A DNA stretch of 15,667 bases, from assembly GCA_964600285.1 (NCBI GenBank), contig CAZRIZ010000021.1, forward strand, positions 1 to 15,667. Direction: 5' to 3'. This DNA comes from CAZRIZ01 sp964600285. GTDB taxonomy: Bacteria; Patescibacteriota; Saccharimonadia; Saccharimonadales; Saccharimonadaceae. This document shows, piece by piece, positions 1 to 7,000 of this stretch. The notes under the pieces are model-generated. The model was given only the letters and a program-made list of their open reading frames with translations. It was not told where the DNA came from and ran no database searches. Made by a program: the position numbers and the translations under genes. Position 1 is the stretch's first letter; every line of letters starts with the position of its first letter.

Positions 1-33
1 CAACCCTACTGTTTTGATCTGGGCGAAGTGTTC

Positions 34-2046
34 GTTATAGTTCCCTGACAATTTAGATAGTTGTATAATACTTCGTCCGACTGTCTGATCTATATAACCG
101 TTATAGTTCCCTGACAATTTAGATAGTTGTATAATCAAGGTAAACGGTACAATCGCAGACAATGGGTTATAGTTCCCTGACAATTTAGATAGTTGTATAA
201 TGTGGCACTCTTACTACCTTGATTGACAAGCGTTATAGTTCCCTGACAATTTAGATAGTTGTATAATCAGCTGAACAAAATTCTTCTGGTGTCGCACGTT
301 ATAGTTCCCTGACAATTTAGATAGTTGTATAATAGCCAATCGCACACGTATAACTGTTTCTCAGTTATAGTTCCCTGACAATTTAGATAGTTGTATAATT
401 AAACCGGGAGGAAACCCTCGCAACAATAGGTTATAGTTCCCTGACAATTTAGATAGTTGTATAATTAGACTGTGCATTTTGCCTGTCAATAGGATGTTAT
501 AGTTCCCTGACAATTTAGATAGTTGTATAATCACTTTAACAATTAGGTATGAGTTTAGCAGTTATAGTTCCCTGACAATTTAGATAGTTGTATAATCCGC
601 TTAGAGCTATACATCGCCTACATGAGTTATAGTTCCCTGACAATTTAGATAGTTGTATAATCAGATCAGCAAAGTTGATCTGTTGTGGTCTGTTATAGTT
701 CCCTGACAATTTAGATAGTTGTATAATTCAGGCTGTGTTTGGTAGATCGTAGTTATTGTTATAGTTCCCTGACAATTTAGATAGTTGTATAATTGGAACT
801 CGGGGATCACTAAATACTTTAAAGTTATAGTTCCCTGACAATTTAGATAGTTGTATAATAGAAAAGCATACAGGATGATCCTGAGATGTGTTATAGTTCC
901 CTGACAATTTAGATAGTTGTATAATAAAAAAATTACTTTATTCAGTAATCATTTTGTTATAGTTCCCTGACAATTTAGATAGTTGTATAATATGACCGTA
1001 TTTATCGGATCGAGAAACTTGTTATAGTTCCCTGACAATTTAGATAGTTGTATAATAACTACTTTTATCAGTTCTAAAAATTCAGAGTTATAGTTCCCTG
1101 ACAATTTAGATAGTTGTATAATAATCCAATTTATGACTAAAACAACAGCAAAGTTATAGTTCCCTGACAATTTAGATAGTTGTATAATAGAATAATTTTT
1201 ATGTTGACGCTTATAGGTGTTATAGTTCCCTGACAATTTAGATAGTTGTATAATCAAGCGGGAAGCTTGGTTAAAAGCTCGAGAGTTATAGTTCCCTGAC
1301 AATTTAGATAGTTGTATAATATCAATAGCACTAACAGAATTATGAAAGACGTTATAGTTCCCTGACAATTTAGATAGTTGTATAATTGGGGCGAGGTTTG
1401 ACCAAGCCGAAAAGAAGTTATAGTTCCCTGACAATTTAGATAGTTGTATAATTATCGCAAGCAATAACAGGTATCCCGATAAGTTATAGTTCCCTGACAA
1501 TTTAGATAGTTGTATAATAAACGCAAAAATAGTAGCATTCCTTGAGGTGTTATAGTTCCCTGACAATTTAGATAGTTGTATAATTATTAGTAGAAGCGCC
1601 ACGCCACAGTCGCAGTTATAGTTCCCTGACAATTTAGATAGTTGTATAATGACGAGCGATTGAATTACTAGCACGAAAGGGTTATAGTTCCCTGACAATT
1701 TAGATAGTTGTATAATGAATATCATCTCCGTCTATAAAATCGTTTAGTTATAGTTCCCTGACAATTTAGATAGTTGTATAATTGTCATGTTGCCCTCACG
1801 CAGCAGGTCGATGTTATAGTTCCCTGACAATTTAGATAGTTGTATAATCTTTAGTGCCTTTGCCTTTCCTACCTCTGTGTTATAGTTCCCTGACAATTTA
1901 GATAGTTGTATAATGTAAAAACTGGTACAGTGAAAACTCAAGCGGTTATAGTTCCCTGACAATTTAGATAGTTGTATAATATCGGCTTAGAAGATAACTT
2001 GCCTAAAATGGTTATAGTTCCCTGACAATTTAGATAGTTGTATAAT
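34..2046 (+). CRISPR. Type II-C CRISPR array, 31 repeats and 30 complete spacers
   Basis: A 36-bp repeat beginning GTTATAGTTCCC and ending GTTGTATAAT occurs 31 times without a mismatch that I can see, starting at 34, 100, 166, 232, 298, 364, 430, 496, 561, 626, 692 and so on to 2011. Of the 30 complete spacers, 27 are 30 bp and three are 29 bp (532-560, 597-625, 992-1020). The GTT...TAG-CCC start and A/T-rich AAT end match the usual look of type II-C repeats, and the anti-repeat of the tracrRNA upstream of cas9 fits this orientation, so crRNAs should be read left to right as spacer followed by repeat. Each repeat ends in a consensus -10 box. Bases 1-33 precede the first repeat and are longer than any spacer, so the left end (leader or further units) is not resolved. 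No two spacers look alike by eye. Confidence 0.98.
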
Positions 2047-2052
2047 ACTTAC

Positions 2053-2085
2053 AAAAAATCACCCCTGTAAACGAGGTGATTTTTT
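2053..2085. terminator. Bidirectional hairpin terminator between array and cas2
   Basis: An 11-bp perfect stem (AAAAAATCACC paired with GGTGATTTTTT) encloses an 11-nt loop and has T-runs on both strands. It starts six bases after the last repeat and lies about 85 bp beyond the cas2 stop, so it can end array transcripts on the plus strand and the cas operon on the minus strand. Bases 2086-2170 hold nothing I can recognise. Confidence 0.85.
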
Positions 2086-2170
2086 GTTCCTAGATACTAT
2101 AAAAACAGGCTAAGCGTTCGTTGGTGGGATGGTTTCTATAAGAGTAAGCACTAAGAAATAACCAAAATTA

Positions 2171-2491
2171 CTAGAAAAAAGCCAGCTGACCAGTTGGCAG
2201 TTTCTTCTCTTGCACTGTTTTTTCGCCCACTAAGACGTGCATAGAGGCAAACTGATGCTCGGTTAGATACAATACACGCACTGATCCACTGTTCGGGGCG
2301 TTTCTTTTGGCTCTTAACATATGTTTTTCAGCGCTATCACGATTTGGGCACAGTCTTGAATAGACGCTGTATTGCAACATGTCAAAACCGTCGGTTAACA
2401 AAAACTTGCGAAACTGCGTTGCCGCTCTTCGCTCAGCTTTGCTGTTAGTCGGTAAATCAAATAGCACAAACACACGCATAAATTTATACAC
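2171..2491 (-). CDS. cas2: CRISPR-associated endoribonuclease-fold protein Cas2
   Basis: Cas2 forms the Cas1-Cas2 integrase complex that inserts new spacers; in that complex it serves mainly as a structural bridge. The protein has the ferredoxin-like start typical of the family, MRVFVLFDLPTNSK, with the conserved Asp after the first beta strand, followed by FRKFLLTDGFDMLQYSVYSR, as in other type II Cas2 proteins. I prefer a GTG start at 2491 (106 aa, beginning MYKFMRVFV) because a GGAGAAGG Shine-Dalgarno sequence lies at 2496-2503 and other type II Cas2 proteins carry a similar YxFMR start. The alternative ATG at 2479 gives 102 aa. It is the last gene of the cas9-cas1-cas2 operon, 19 nt after the cas1 stop, and transcription should end at the 2053-2085 hairpin. 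Confidence 0.95.
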   Translation of the reverse strand: MYKFMRVFVLFDLPTNSKAERRAATQFRKFLLTDGFDMLQYSVYSRLCPNRDSAEKHMLRAKRNAPNSGSVRVLYLTEHQFASMHVLVGEKTVQEKKLPTGQLAFF

Positions 2492-2510
2492 TGCACCTTC
2501 TCCATAGTTA

Positions 2511-3401
2511 TTAACGGCCAATTCTTGGTAAAACAAGCAAATTGGCGTCGTCGGCTTCCATAGCCCGAACGAAACTCTCAATAGTACGTTCAATGGCATG
2601 TTTTAGAGTGAAGCTCTTGTTGTTTATAATAACATAATAATTTAATATGTCAACTAGGAGCTCCCTGTCTGATTTGGTAAGGTTAGCGTCCTGCTCGGTG
2701 GCGTGAAACGGTTCGACTCGCGACAAAACATACTCGTCTGCGATTGCGCGGTATGGTTCGATAATATCGTCCGCCAAATTAAAGCTATTTAGTTCGCTTC
2801 GGTGAAATATGCCCTCTGATGCGATTAATCCACGAGAAGCAATGTGCCTTGCAATATGACTACGCACCATTGCATAGCCATAATTGAGAGCCGAATTGTG
2901 CCACATTGGCTTACGACGAGTGGCATCATCTAGTAAGTCGGCAAAGTAAAGTCGAGCGGCGAGTGATTCACGATTATCGACATCGCCGGAACGAACCTCG
3001 TCAGCAATCTTGCGTAACGCATTAGAGTTGTGGCCAAACTTTTCGAGTACATCCGCTTGGTTGGTAATTTTTTGTTGAATAATCTTTCGCCAAAGTTGCT
3101 TTTTGAGAGACTGTTTCATGGTGATCTGTTGTCGTGACACTTTTGCTTGACGCGAGTGTTGCGAATACGGCAGGATTACACTTGATGGCAGGTGTTTGTC
3201 GTCGCAGACAACCACTGTCGTGCCGGACGACGACAATTCTGTGACGAGATTGGCTGTGAACGTTATGCCGTAGCTATCTAGGATAAGCGCGTCGATATCT
3301 TCGATTGGCAGATTCACAGACTCGTCTTGCGCAATAACAAGCTGGTCGTCTTTAACGCTAAGTCGCGCTGGACTGTTAATGCCGATGACACGCCACGCCA
3401 T
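2511..3401 (-). CDS. cas1: CRISPR-associated integrase Cas1 (type II)
   Basis: Cas1 is the metal-dependent integrase that joins new protospacers to the leader-proximal repeat together with Cas2. The 296-aa protein has normal family length, an N-terminal beta-rich domain and a C-terminal helical catalytic domain. Metal-binding residues are visible: E145 in NRESLAARLYF, H200 in GIFHRSELNSFNLAD, then D212 and E215 in the following helix (ADDIIEPYR). The block LNYGYAMVRSHIARHIASRG is typical of type II Cas1. The ATG at 3401 lies three bases after the cas9 stop, so translation is probably coupled, and I see no clear Shine-Dalgarno sequence. The gene is complete and all active-site positions are filled, so adaptation should be possible in principle. 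Neither cas4 nor csn2 is present, which points to II-C. Confidence 0.97.
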   Translation of the reverse strand: MAWRVIGINSPARLSVKDDQLVIAQDESVNLPIEDIDALILDSYGITFTANLVTELSSSGTTVVVCDDKHLPSSVILPYSQHSRQAKVSRQQITMKQSLKKQLWRKIIQQKITNQADVLEKFGHNSNALRKIADEVRSGDVDNRESLAARLYFADLLDDATRRKPMWHNSALNYGYAMVRSHIARHIASRGLIASEGIFHRSELNSFNLADDIIEPYRAIADEYVLSRVEPFHATEQDANLTKSDRELLVDILNYYVIINNKSFTLKHAIERTIESFVRAMEADDANLLVLPRIGR

Positions 3402-3404
3402 GAG

Positions 3405-6400
3405 CTATAGCCATTTGTAGTTATCGCCGAGGATAGAGATGTCGTAACGTTTAATGTCACTGGCTGTTTTCGGCGAGAGCGCTACCAAGTTCTCCTTGTT
3501 CGTTTCGCTATGGGAAATGACTTGGACGCGACCACCGTTGATATTATATTTTACATAATACCCTTCAACAACTTTGTTATTCATATAGATGCGTACATAA
3601 TCGTTCGGATAAATAGAAAACTGCTTCTCGAAACCATTTTCTGTCGTTGCGTATATTTTACCATCGGTTTCACGAATCTTGTTAAAATCAGCCTTTTCTT
3701 CTGCGCTGCGTCCGTTTGGTGTCGGCAACACCTCAATTTTTTTGGCACGAACTAGGTGTGTGTAGACGGGTGCAAAATAGTATTCATCGATACCTTTATA
3801 GTTTTTGCGAATGAACACGTCGAGTCGCACAGTGGAGCCATTGTTTACAAACGCTTTGCCCTTGTTGATATAAAACCCAGTCTTCGAGTTTTGTGTGTCA
3901 TATATCTTGATACTACGGACGATGTTGCCTTGCGAACCGTCTTTAGTCGGTTTATAGATTGGATTGTCTGGGGCAAAGGCTTTTACGGGGTCATCATTAA
4001 ACTCTTCGAGGCGTTGTTTTAGTGCTTCATAGAGCTTGGTATCTTGGCGAATTGGCGAATCGTATAAATCTTTTAGCTTCACGCTCGTAAGAGGTACGCG
4101 TTGCTTGCGGGCGACAACGTTTTCGCCTTTGTTATTTTCATAGTCCGCAACAATTTTTGGCGAACGAATTGTCTCTTTGTTGGTGGCACCTTTTCCGCCA
4201 CGTTTCGGCATACGAGATACAAAAATTGGACGTACTGATAGACGGAACGCCTCATCGTAATTATCGAGACCTATAAGTTCGTTATGGAGTTCACTTGGAG
4301 TGGCGTAGAGTACAGTGCGCTTGCGAACTTCTTTACCAAACTCTGGCCATGGTTCGACCTCTGCGGTATGCTGTTCGAGTTCGTTTCTTTTTATAATTTC
4401 ACCCGTAATGCGGTCAGTAACTTCGTTTGTGTCGGCGTACTTAAATAGCTCATAGTACTTATTGAGACGAGAAACTTTTTGGATTGTACCTTGGTCTACA
4501 GCGGCAATGATACACGCGTCAGTGGCGTGGTGTAGGTTGTTTTCGTCACGAGATTTGCTACCAACGTGCCACACTCGGCGCAAATATGACGTAATAGACC
4601 CACTTGGTGTAATTACCCGTTGTGTGCCCTTTTCATCTGGATAGTCAGCGAACTTGAGATTGTCACGAATATAGCCACGTAGGAATTTAGAAATGTAGCG
4701 AGTGTCATTGATGGCACGTTCATTCCAATCTTCATCTGGCAAGCTTTTTGCTAATAAGCGACTTTTTTTGGCAAATGGTAGGGATGTTGCCACAACACGA
4801 GCTTCGAAATCTTTCCACTTGGTTTCGTCACTGCCCCATGCTTCGTATGGAGTGAGATTACGTTTCTGCTGGTTCTCTTCGGTTAGGACGAGGGCTTTAT
4901 TGTTGAGCCCGTCGTTACCGCAACGCGAAAATGGGATAATGTGGTCGATTTCACCATAGCGCTCGTCGGAAAATAGTTGATTGAGGTCGAGAGGTTTGCC
5001 CGAGTACATACACTTACCGTTTTGCTGATTGTAGAGTTTGAATTTGGTGATTTGAAGGCCTGTGGGCGTGGTGACGCCAAACTCATTTATAAGTCGGTCT
5101 TTAAGATTTTCATTGTAGTCGGAATTTTCGTCTTGGCTTTTCTTGATTTTTTGGCGATCGGCAAAAGTTTTAGCTAAGTCGCTAGCGGCCTCGATTTTGA
5201 TCTTGTTGGGCGTGCCATATTTTAATATTATCGCGTTGGTAACCTTAATAGATTGCGAAATAGCGCGTTTGGCTACGGGATTAGTAATCTGCTGGCTATG
5301 TTGCTCGGAAAGTGGCGGTAGTTTGCGTTTGTCGCCAGAAAGGTTTTGGGTAAACTGGTAGCCAGCGGATACGACAGCCTGGTCGTAGTTTTGACCACCG
5401 AGCAAAAAAGGCGTGATTTTGCGCAGTGCTGTAAGCGACAGGTGGCCAAATCCGCTAAAATTGAGTTTGAGTAGTTCCGCGATTACCTCAGCAGAGATAT
5501 TGAGCTTCTGTAAACCATTGCGTAGGTTGATGTCGTCTTTATTGACGGTTAGTATCTCGCCTATTTGGTCTAGTAAATCTGTGTCGTGCTCGATATTGCC
5601 CCATTCTAACAGTGAATTTTTACAAGCAGTTTTGATGGCGTGGTAGAATGTCATTTCGTCAAACTTATTGGCTTCACCGTTGGTTTTGTCGCCATCCTTA
5701 ACTTTACCCCGAATCATACCACGTGCAAATTCGAACGATTCGTCGTTTTTGTAACCGAGTACATCGCGAATATGTGAGTATTTGAGAGTTTTGATGGATT
5801 TAGCTTTTTCAATACATCGCGCGACTTCTTCTGGCGTAAGTGATCGGGTTTCTCGGTTAATGGTAACGCGAAGATGTGAGAGGTTCTGCGCTAGGCGAAA
5901 TAACTCGAAGGTGTAGCTAGCGCGTGGTGCACGAAACTCAGTTGGCTCTAGTTCACAATTACCGCGCATTTTTTTAATCAAATCGCTTGTCATGAACGGT
6001 CGTTGTGAGAATATTCCACTGAAGTCCCCGCTGTGCTCATTAGCATATAGTAGTTCGTGGATTGCGTCATCGTTTAGCGCTAGTCCTAACGACTTTTGTG
6101 TATTAATAATTGCTTTTGCTTCTTCCAGGAAATCCTGCCTGGCAAATGAATTGATGTAACTATCGCGTTTGTTACGTTTGTGGCTAGAAAACTTGTCATC
6201 GCTATTGAGCGCACTGGCTACAGACGAGTAGTTAGCAAGGATTGCTTTATTTTCTGATATAGCAGATAGAACTCTAGAACTTTCGTTATCTCTTTCTTCG
6301 AGAGATTTGCGATTGCTTTTGTAGCCACGACGTTTGGCGATGCTATAAAGAGCAATAAACAGCTCTTCGTTAGATATTTTCTCTGCTATGGCGCGTTCGC

Positions 6401-6701
6401 GAACTTCGTACGGGTTGTGATAATTTTCAGGCAGTAAGAGTCTGTCTATGTCACCTTGCGTCAGAAGTTGATGCTTAACAAAGAAGTTTTTGAGCGCATT
6501 AAGACGTTGACGACGACGCTTGAGCCGACGACGTGTGCTCCGTGCCGTACGTCGTGGCTCAGCAAGGCTCTTACCACTCTGCGGATCTTCAGGTACTTCA
6601 AAAATTCGTACGCCTACATCGTGAATGCGTTTTTTATCTTCATCAATTACCGCCCAGCCTATTGATGTCGTGCCTATGTCGAGTCCAAGAGAGTATTTCA
6701 T
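3405..6701 (-). CDS. cas9: CRISPR-associated RNA-guided endonuclease Cas9, type II-C size
   Basis: Cas9 cuts double-stranded DNA guided by a crRNA:tracrRNA duplex; the HNH domain cuts the target strand and RuvC the other. This 1098-aa protein is close in length to Neisseria II-C Cas9. Visible in order: RuvC-I with D8 in LGLDIGTTSIGWAV; Arg-rich bridge helix around residues 48-75 (PRRTARSTRRRLKRRRQRL); alpha-helical recognition lobe to about 480; RuvC-II with E504 in IKIEAASDLA; HNH with D586, H587 and N601 in EIDHIIPFSRCGNDGLNNK; RuvC-III with H725 and D728 in HHATDACIIAA; and a C-terminal wedge/PAM-interacting region from about 800. All nuclease residues are present, so it should be active. 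The RuvC-II motif has AASD where many homologues have the MARE type. The start ATG has a -10 box 7 nt upstream, predicting a leaderless mRNA. The PAM cannot be read from sequence alone. Confidence 0.98.
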   Translation of the reverse strand: MKYSLGLDIGTTSIGWAVIDEDKKRIHDVGVRIFEVPEDPQSGKSLAEPRRTARSTRRRLKRRRQRLNALKNFFVKHQLLTQGDIDRLLLPENYHNPYEVRERAIAEKISNEELFIALYSIAKRRGYKSNRKSLEERDNESSRVLSAISENKAILANYSSVASALNSDDKFSSHKRNKRDSYINSFARQDFLEEAKAIINTQKSLGLALNDDAIHELLYANEHSGDFSGIFSQRPFMTSDLIKKMRGNCELEPTEFRAPRASYTFELFRLAQNLSHLRVTINRETRSLTPEEVARCIEKAKSIKTLKYSHIRDVLGYKNDESFEFARGMIRGKVKDGDKTNGEANKFDEMTFYHAIKTACKNSLLEWGNIEHDTDLLDQIGEILTVNKDDINLRNGLQKLNISAEVIAELLKLNFSGFGHLSLTALRKITPFLLGGQNYDQAVVSAGYQFTQNLSGDKRKLPPLSEQHSQQITNPVAKRAISQSIKVTNAIILKYGTPNKIKIEAASDLAKTFADRQKIKKSQDENSDYNENLKDRLINEFGVTTPTGLQITKFKLYNQQNGKCMYSGKPLDLNQLFSDERYGEIDHIIPFSRCGNDGLNNKALVLTEENQQKRNLTPYEAWGSDETKWKDFEARVVATSLPFAKKSRLLAKSLPDEDWNERAINDTRYISKFLRGYIRDNLKFADYPDEKGTQRVITPSGSITSYLRRVWHVGSKSRDENNLHHATDACIIAAVDQGTIQKVSRLNKYYELFKYADTNEVTDRITGEIIKRNELEQHTAEVEPWPEFGKEVRKRTVLYATPSELHNELIGLDNYDEAFRLSVRPIFVSRMPKRGGKGATNKETIRSPKIVADYENNKGENVVARKQRVPLTSVKLKDLYDSPIRQDTKLYEALKQRLEEFNDDPVKAFAPDNPIYKPTKDGSQGNIVRSIKIYDTQNSKTGFYINKGKAFVNNGSTVRLDVFIRKNYKGIDEYYFAPVYTHLVRAKKIEVLPTPNGRSAEEKADFNKIRETDGKIYATTENGFEKQFSIYPNDYVRIYMNNKVVEGYYVKYNINGGRVQVISHSETNKENLVALSPKTASDIKRYDISILGDNYKWL

Positions 6702-6708
6702 AACACTA

Positions 6709-6738
6709 TTTATACATTAAAATTTAACTTTTTGCGAA
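6709..6738 (-). promoter_or_regulatory. Predicted cas operon promoter
   Basis: On the minus strand a -35-like TTCGCA (6733-6738) is followed after 18 nt by TATAAA (6709-6714). The expected start point is about 6702, next to the cas9 ATG at 6701, so the mRNA would have almost no leader. It sits between the tracrRNA 3' palindrome and cas9, so cas9 can be expressed separately from the tracrRNA. Inference from motif matches only. Confidence 0.5.
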
Positions 6739-6750
6739 CATAAGCCCGAT

Positions 6751-6921
6751 AGACAAATAACGCGCTCTGGCCAGAGCGCGTTAAAAATTGTTTTAGTTTC
6801 AAATAACTAAGTCCGGTTTTGAAGATGAGTCGAAACTCAGAGCTTTGCTTAGACCCGGAAACTAATTATTATAGAAACCAAACAACTCAGATAGTTGTAC
6901 AATCCTTACTTAAGGGACTGT
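6751..6921 (-). ncRNA. tracrRNA of the type II-C system
   Basis: The minus strand at 6868-6903 is an anti-repeat. Aligned with the reverse complement of the repeat it can form 27 Watson-Crick and five G-U pairs out of 36, with four unpaired positions near the repeat's TTCCC; the substitutions outside this bulge are all A-to-G or C-to-T, which keep pairing. Downstream the RNA can fold into an outer 8-bp stem (6858-6865 with 6793-6800), an inner CUAAG/CUUAG stem (6848-6852 with 6807-6811) and a 5-bp hairpin capped by a UUCG tetraloop (6826-6839). It ends in a 26-bp palindrome (6758-6783) followed by a U-rich stretch. The 5' end is predicted about 7 nt after the -10 box, giving roughly 170 nt. 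Its role is to pair with pre-crRNA for processing and to load Cas9. The ends are approximate. Confidence 0.9.
6758..6783 (-). terminator. 26-bp perfect palindrome, likely 3' hairpin/terminator of the tracrRNA
   Basis: The sequence TAACGCGCTCTGG and its exact complement form a 26-bp perfect palindrome, able to make a GC-rich stem with a GGCC loop. On the minus strand it is followed by TTATTTGTCT before the cas9 promoter, a modest U-tract. It probably ends the tracrRNA and separates it from cas9. The short U-tract leaves some doubt about efficiency. Confidence 0.7.
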
Positions 6922-6927
6922 AACCAC

Positions 6928-6956
6928 ATACTAGTATACCCAAGAACGTTTGTCAA
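6928..6956 (-). promoter_or_regulatory. Predicted tracrRNA promoter
   Basis: On the minus strand a perfect -35 box TTGACA (6951-6956) is followed by a 17-nt spacer and a -10 box TAGTAT (6928-6933). The expected start is about 6921, 18 nt before the anti-repeat. It faces away from the plus-strand promoter of the gene at 7001. Confidence 0.75.
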
Positions 6957-6982
6957 CAAGTAAGCTTTTTGCATATTCCTTG

Positions 6983-6991
6983 TGCTATAAT
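6983..6991 (+). promoter_or_regulatory. Extended -10 promoter of the Cys-rich protein gene
   Basis: TGCTATAAT is a perfect extended -10 (TGnTATAAT) ending nine bases before the ATG at 7001. A start near 6998 would leave about three leader bases. No good -35 box is seen at the usual distance, which an extended -10 can tolerate. Confidence 0.65.
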
Positions 6992-7000
6992 TATAGAATT

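Noticed and set aside
949..1962. Long open reading frames on the minus strand across the CRISPR array encoding a repeated IIQLSKLSGNYN motif
   Set aside because: They exist only because the 36-bp repeat and 30-bp spacers are both multiples of three, so the frame stays open. They look like a repeat protein but are the array read backwards, with no start site or conservation.
2492..2599. Longer start for cas2 reaching back to 2599 inside cas1
   Set aside because: Cas2 homologues begin close to the first beta strand MRVFVLFD; the extra residues overlap the cas1 reading frame, and a good Shine-Dalgarno sequence supports the GTG at 2491.
3510..5646. Several plus-strand open frames of 60-90 codons inside cas9
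   Set aside because: They lie opposite conserved Cas9 domains, have no promoter or Shine-Dalgarno sequence, and their predicted products show no recognisable pattern.
6898..6903. TACAAT on the plus strand of the anti-repeat as a promoter antisense to the tracrRNA
   Set aside because: It is the mirror of the repeat's own TATAAT, weaker by one base, without a -35 box and leading into no gene other than the one already served by the 6983 promoter.
6950..7000. An in-frame TTG at 6950 that would extend the Cys-rich protein by 17 residues
   Set aside because: The extension would be translated from the promoter region, including the extended -10 box at 6983-6991, and gives no better signal peptide. 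The ATG at 7001 fits the promoter.
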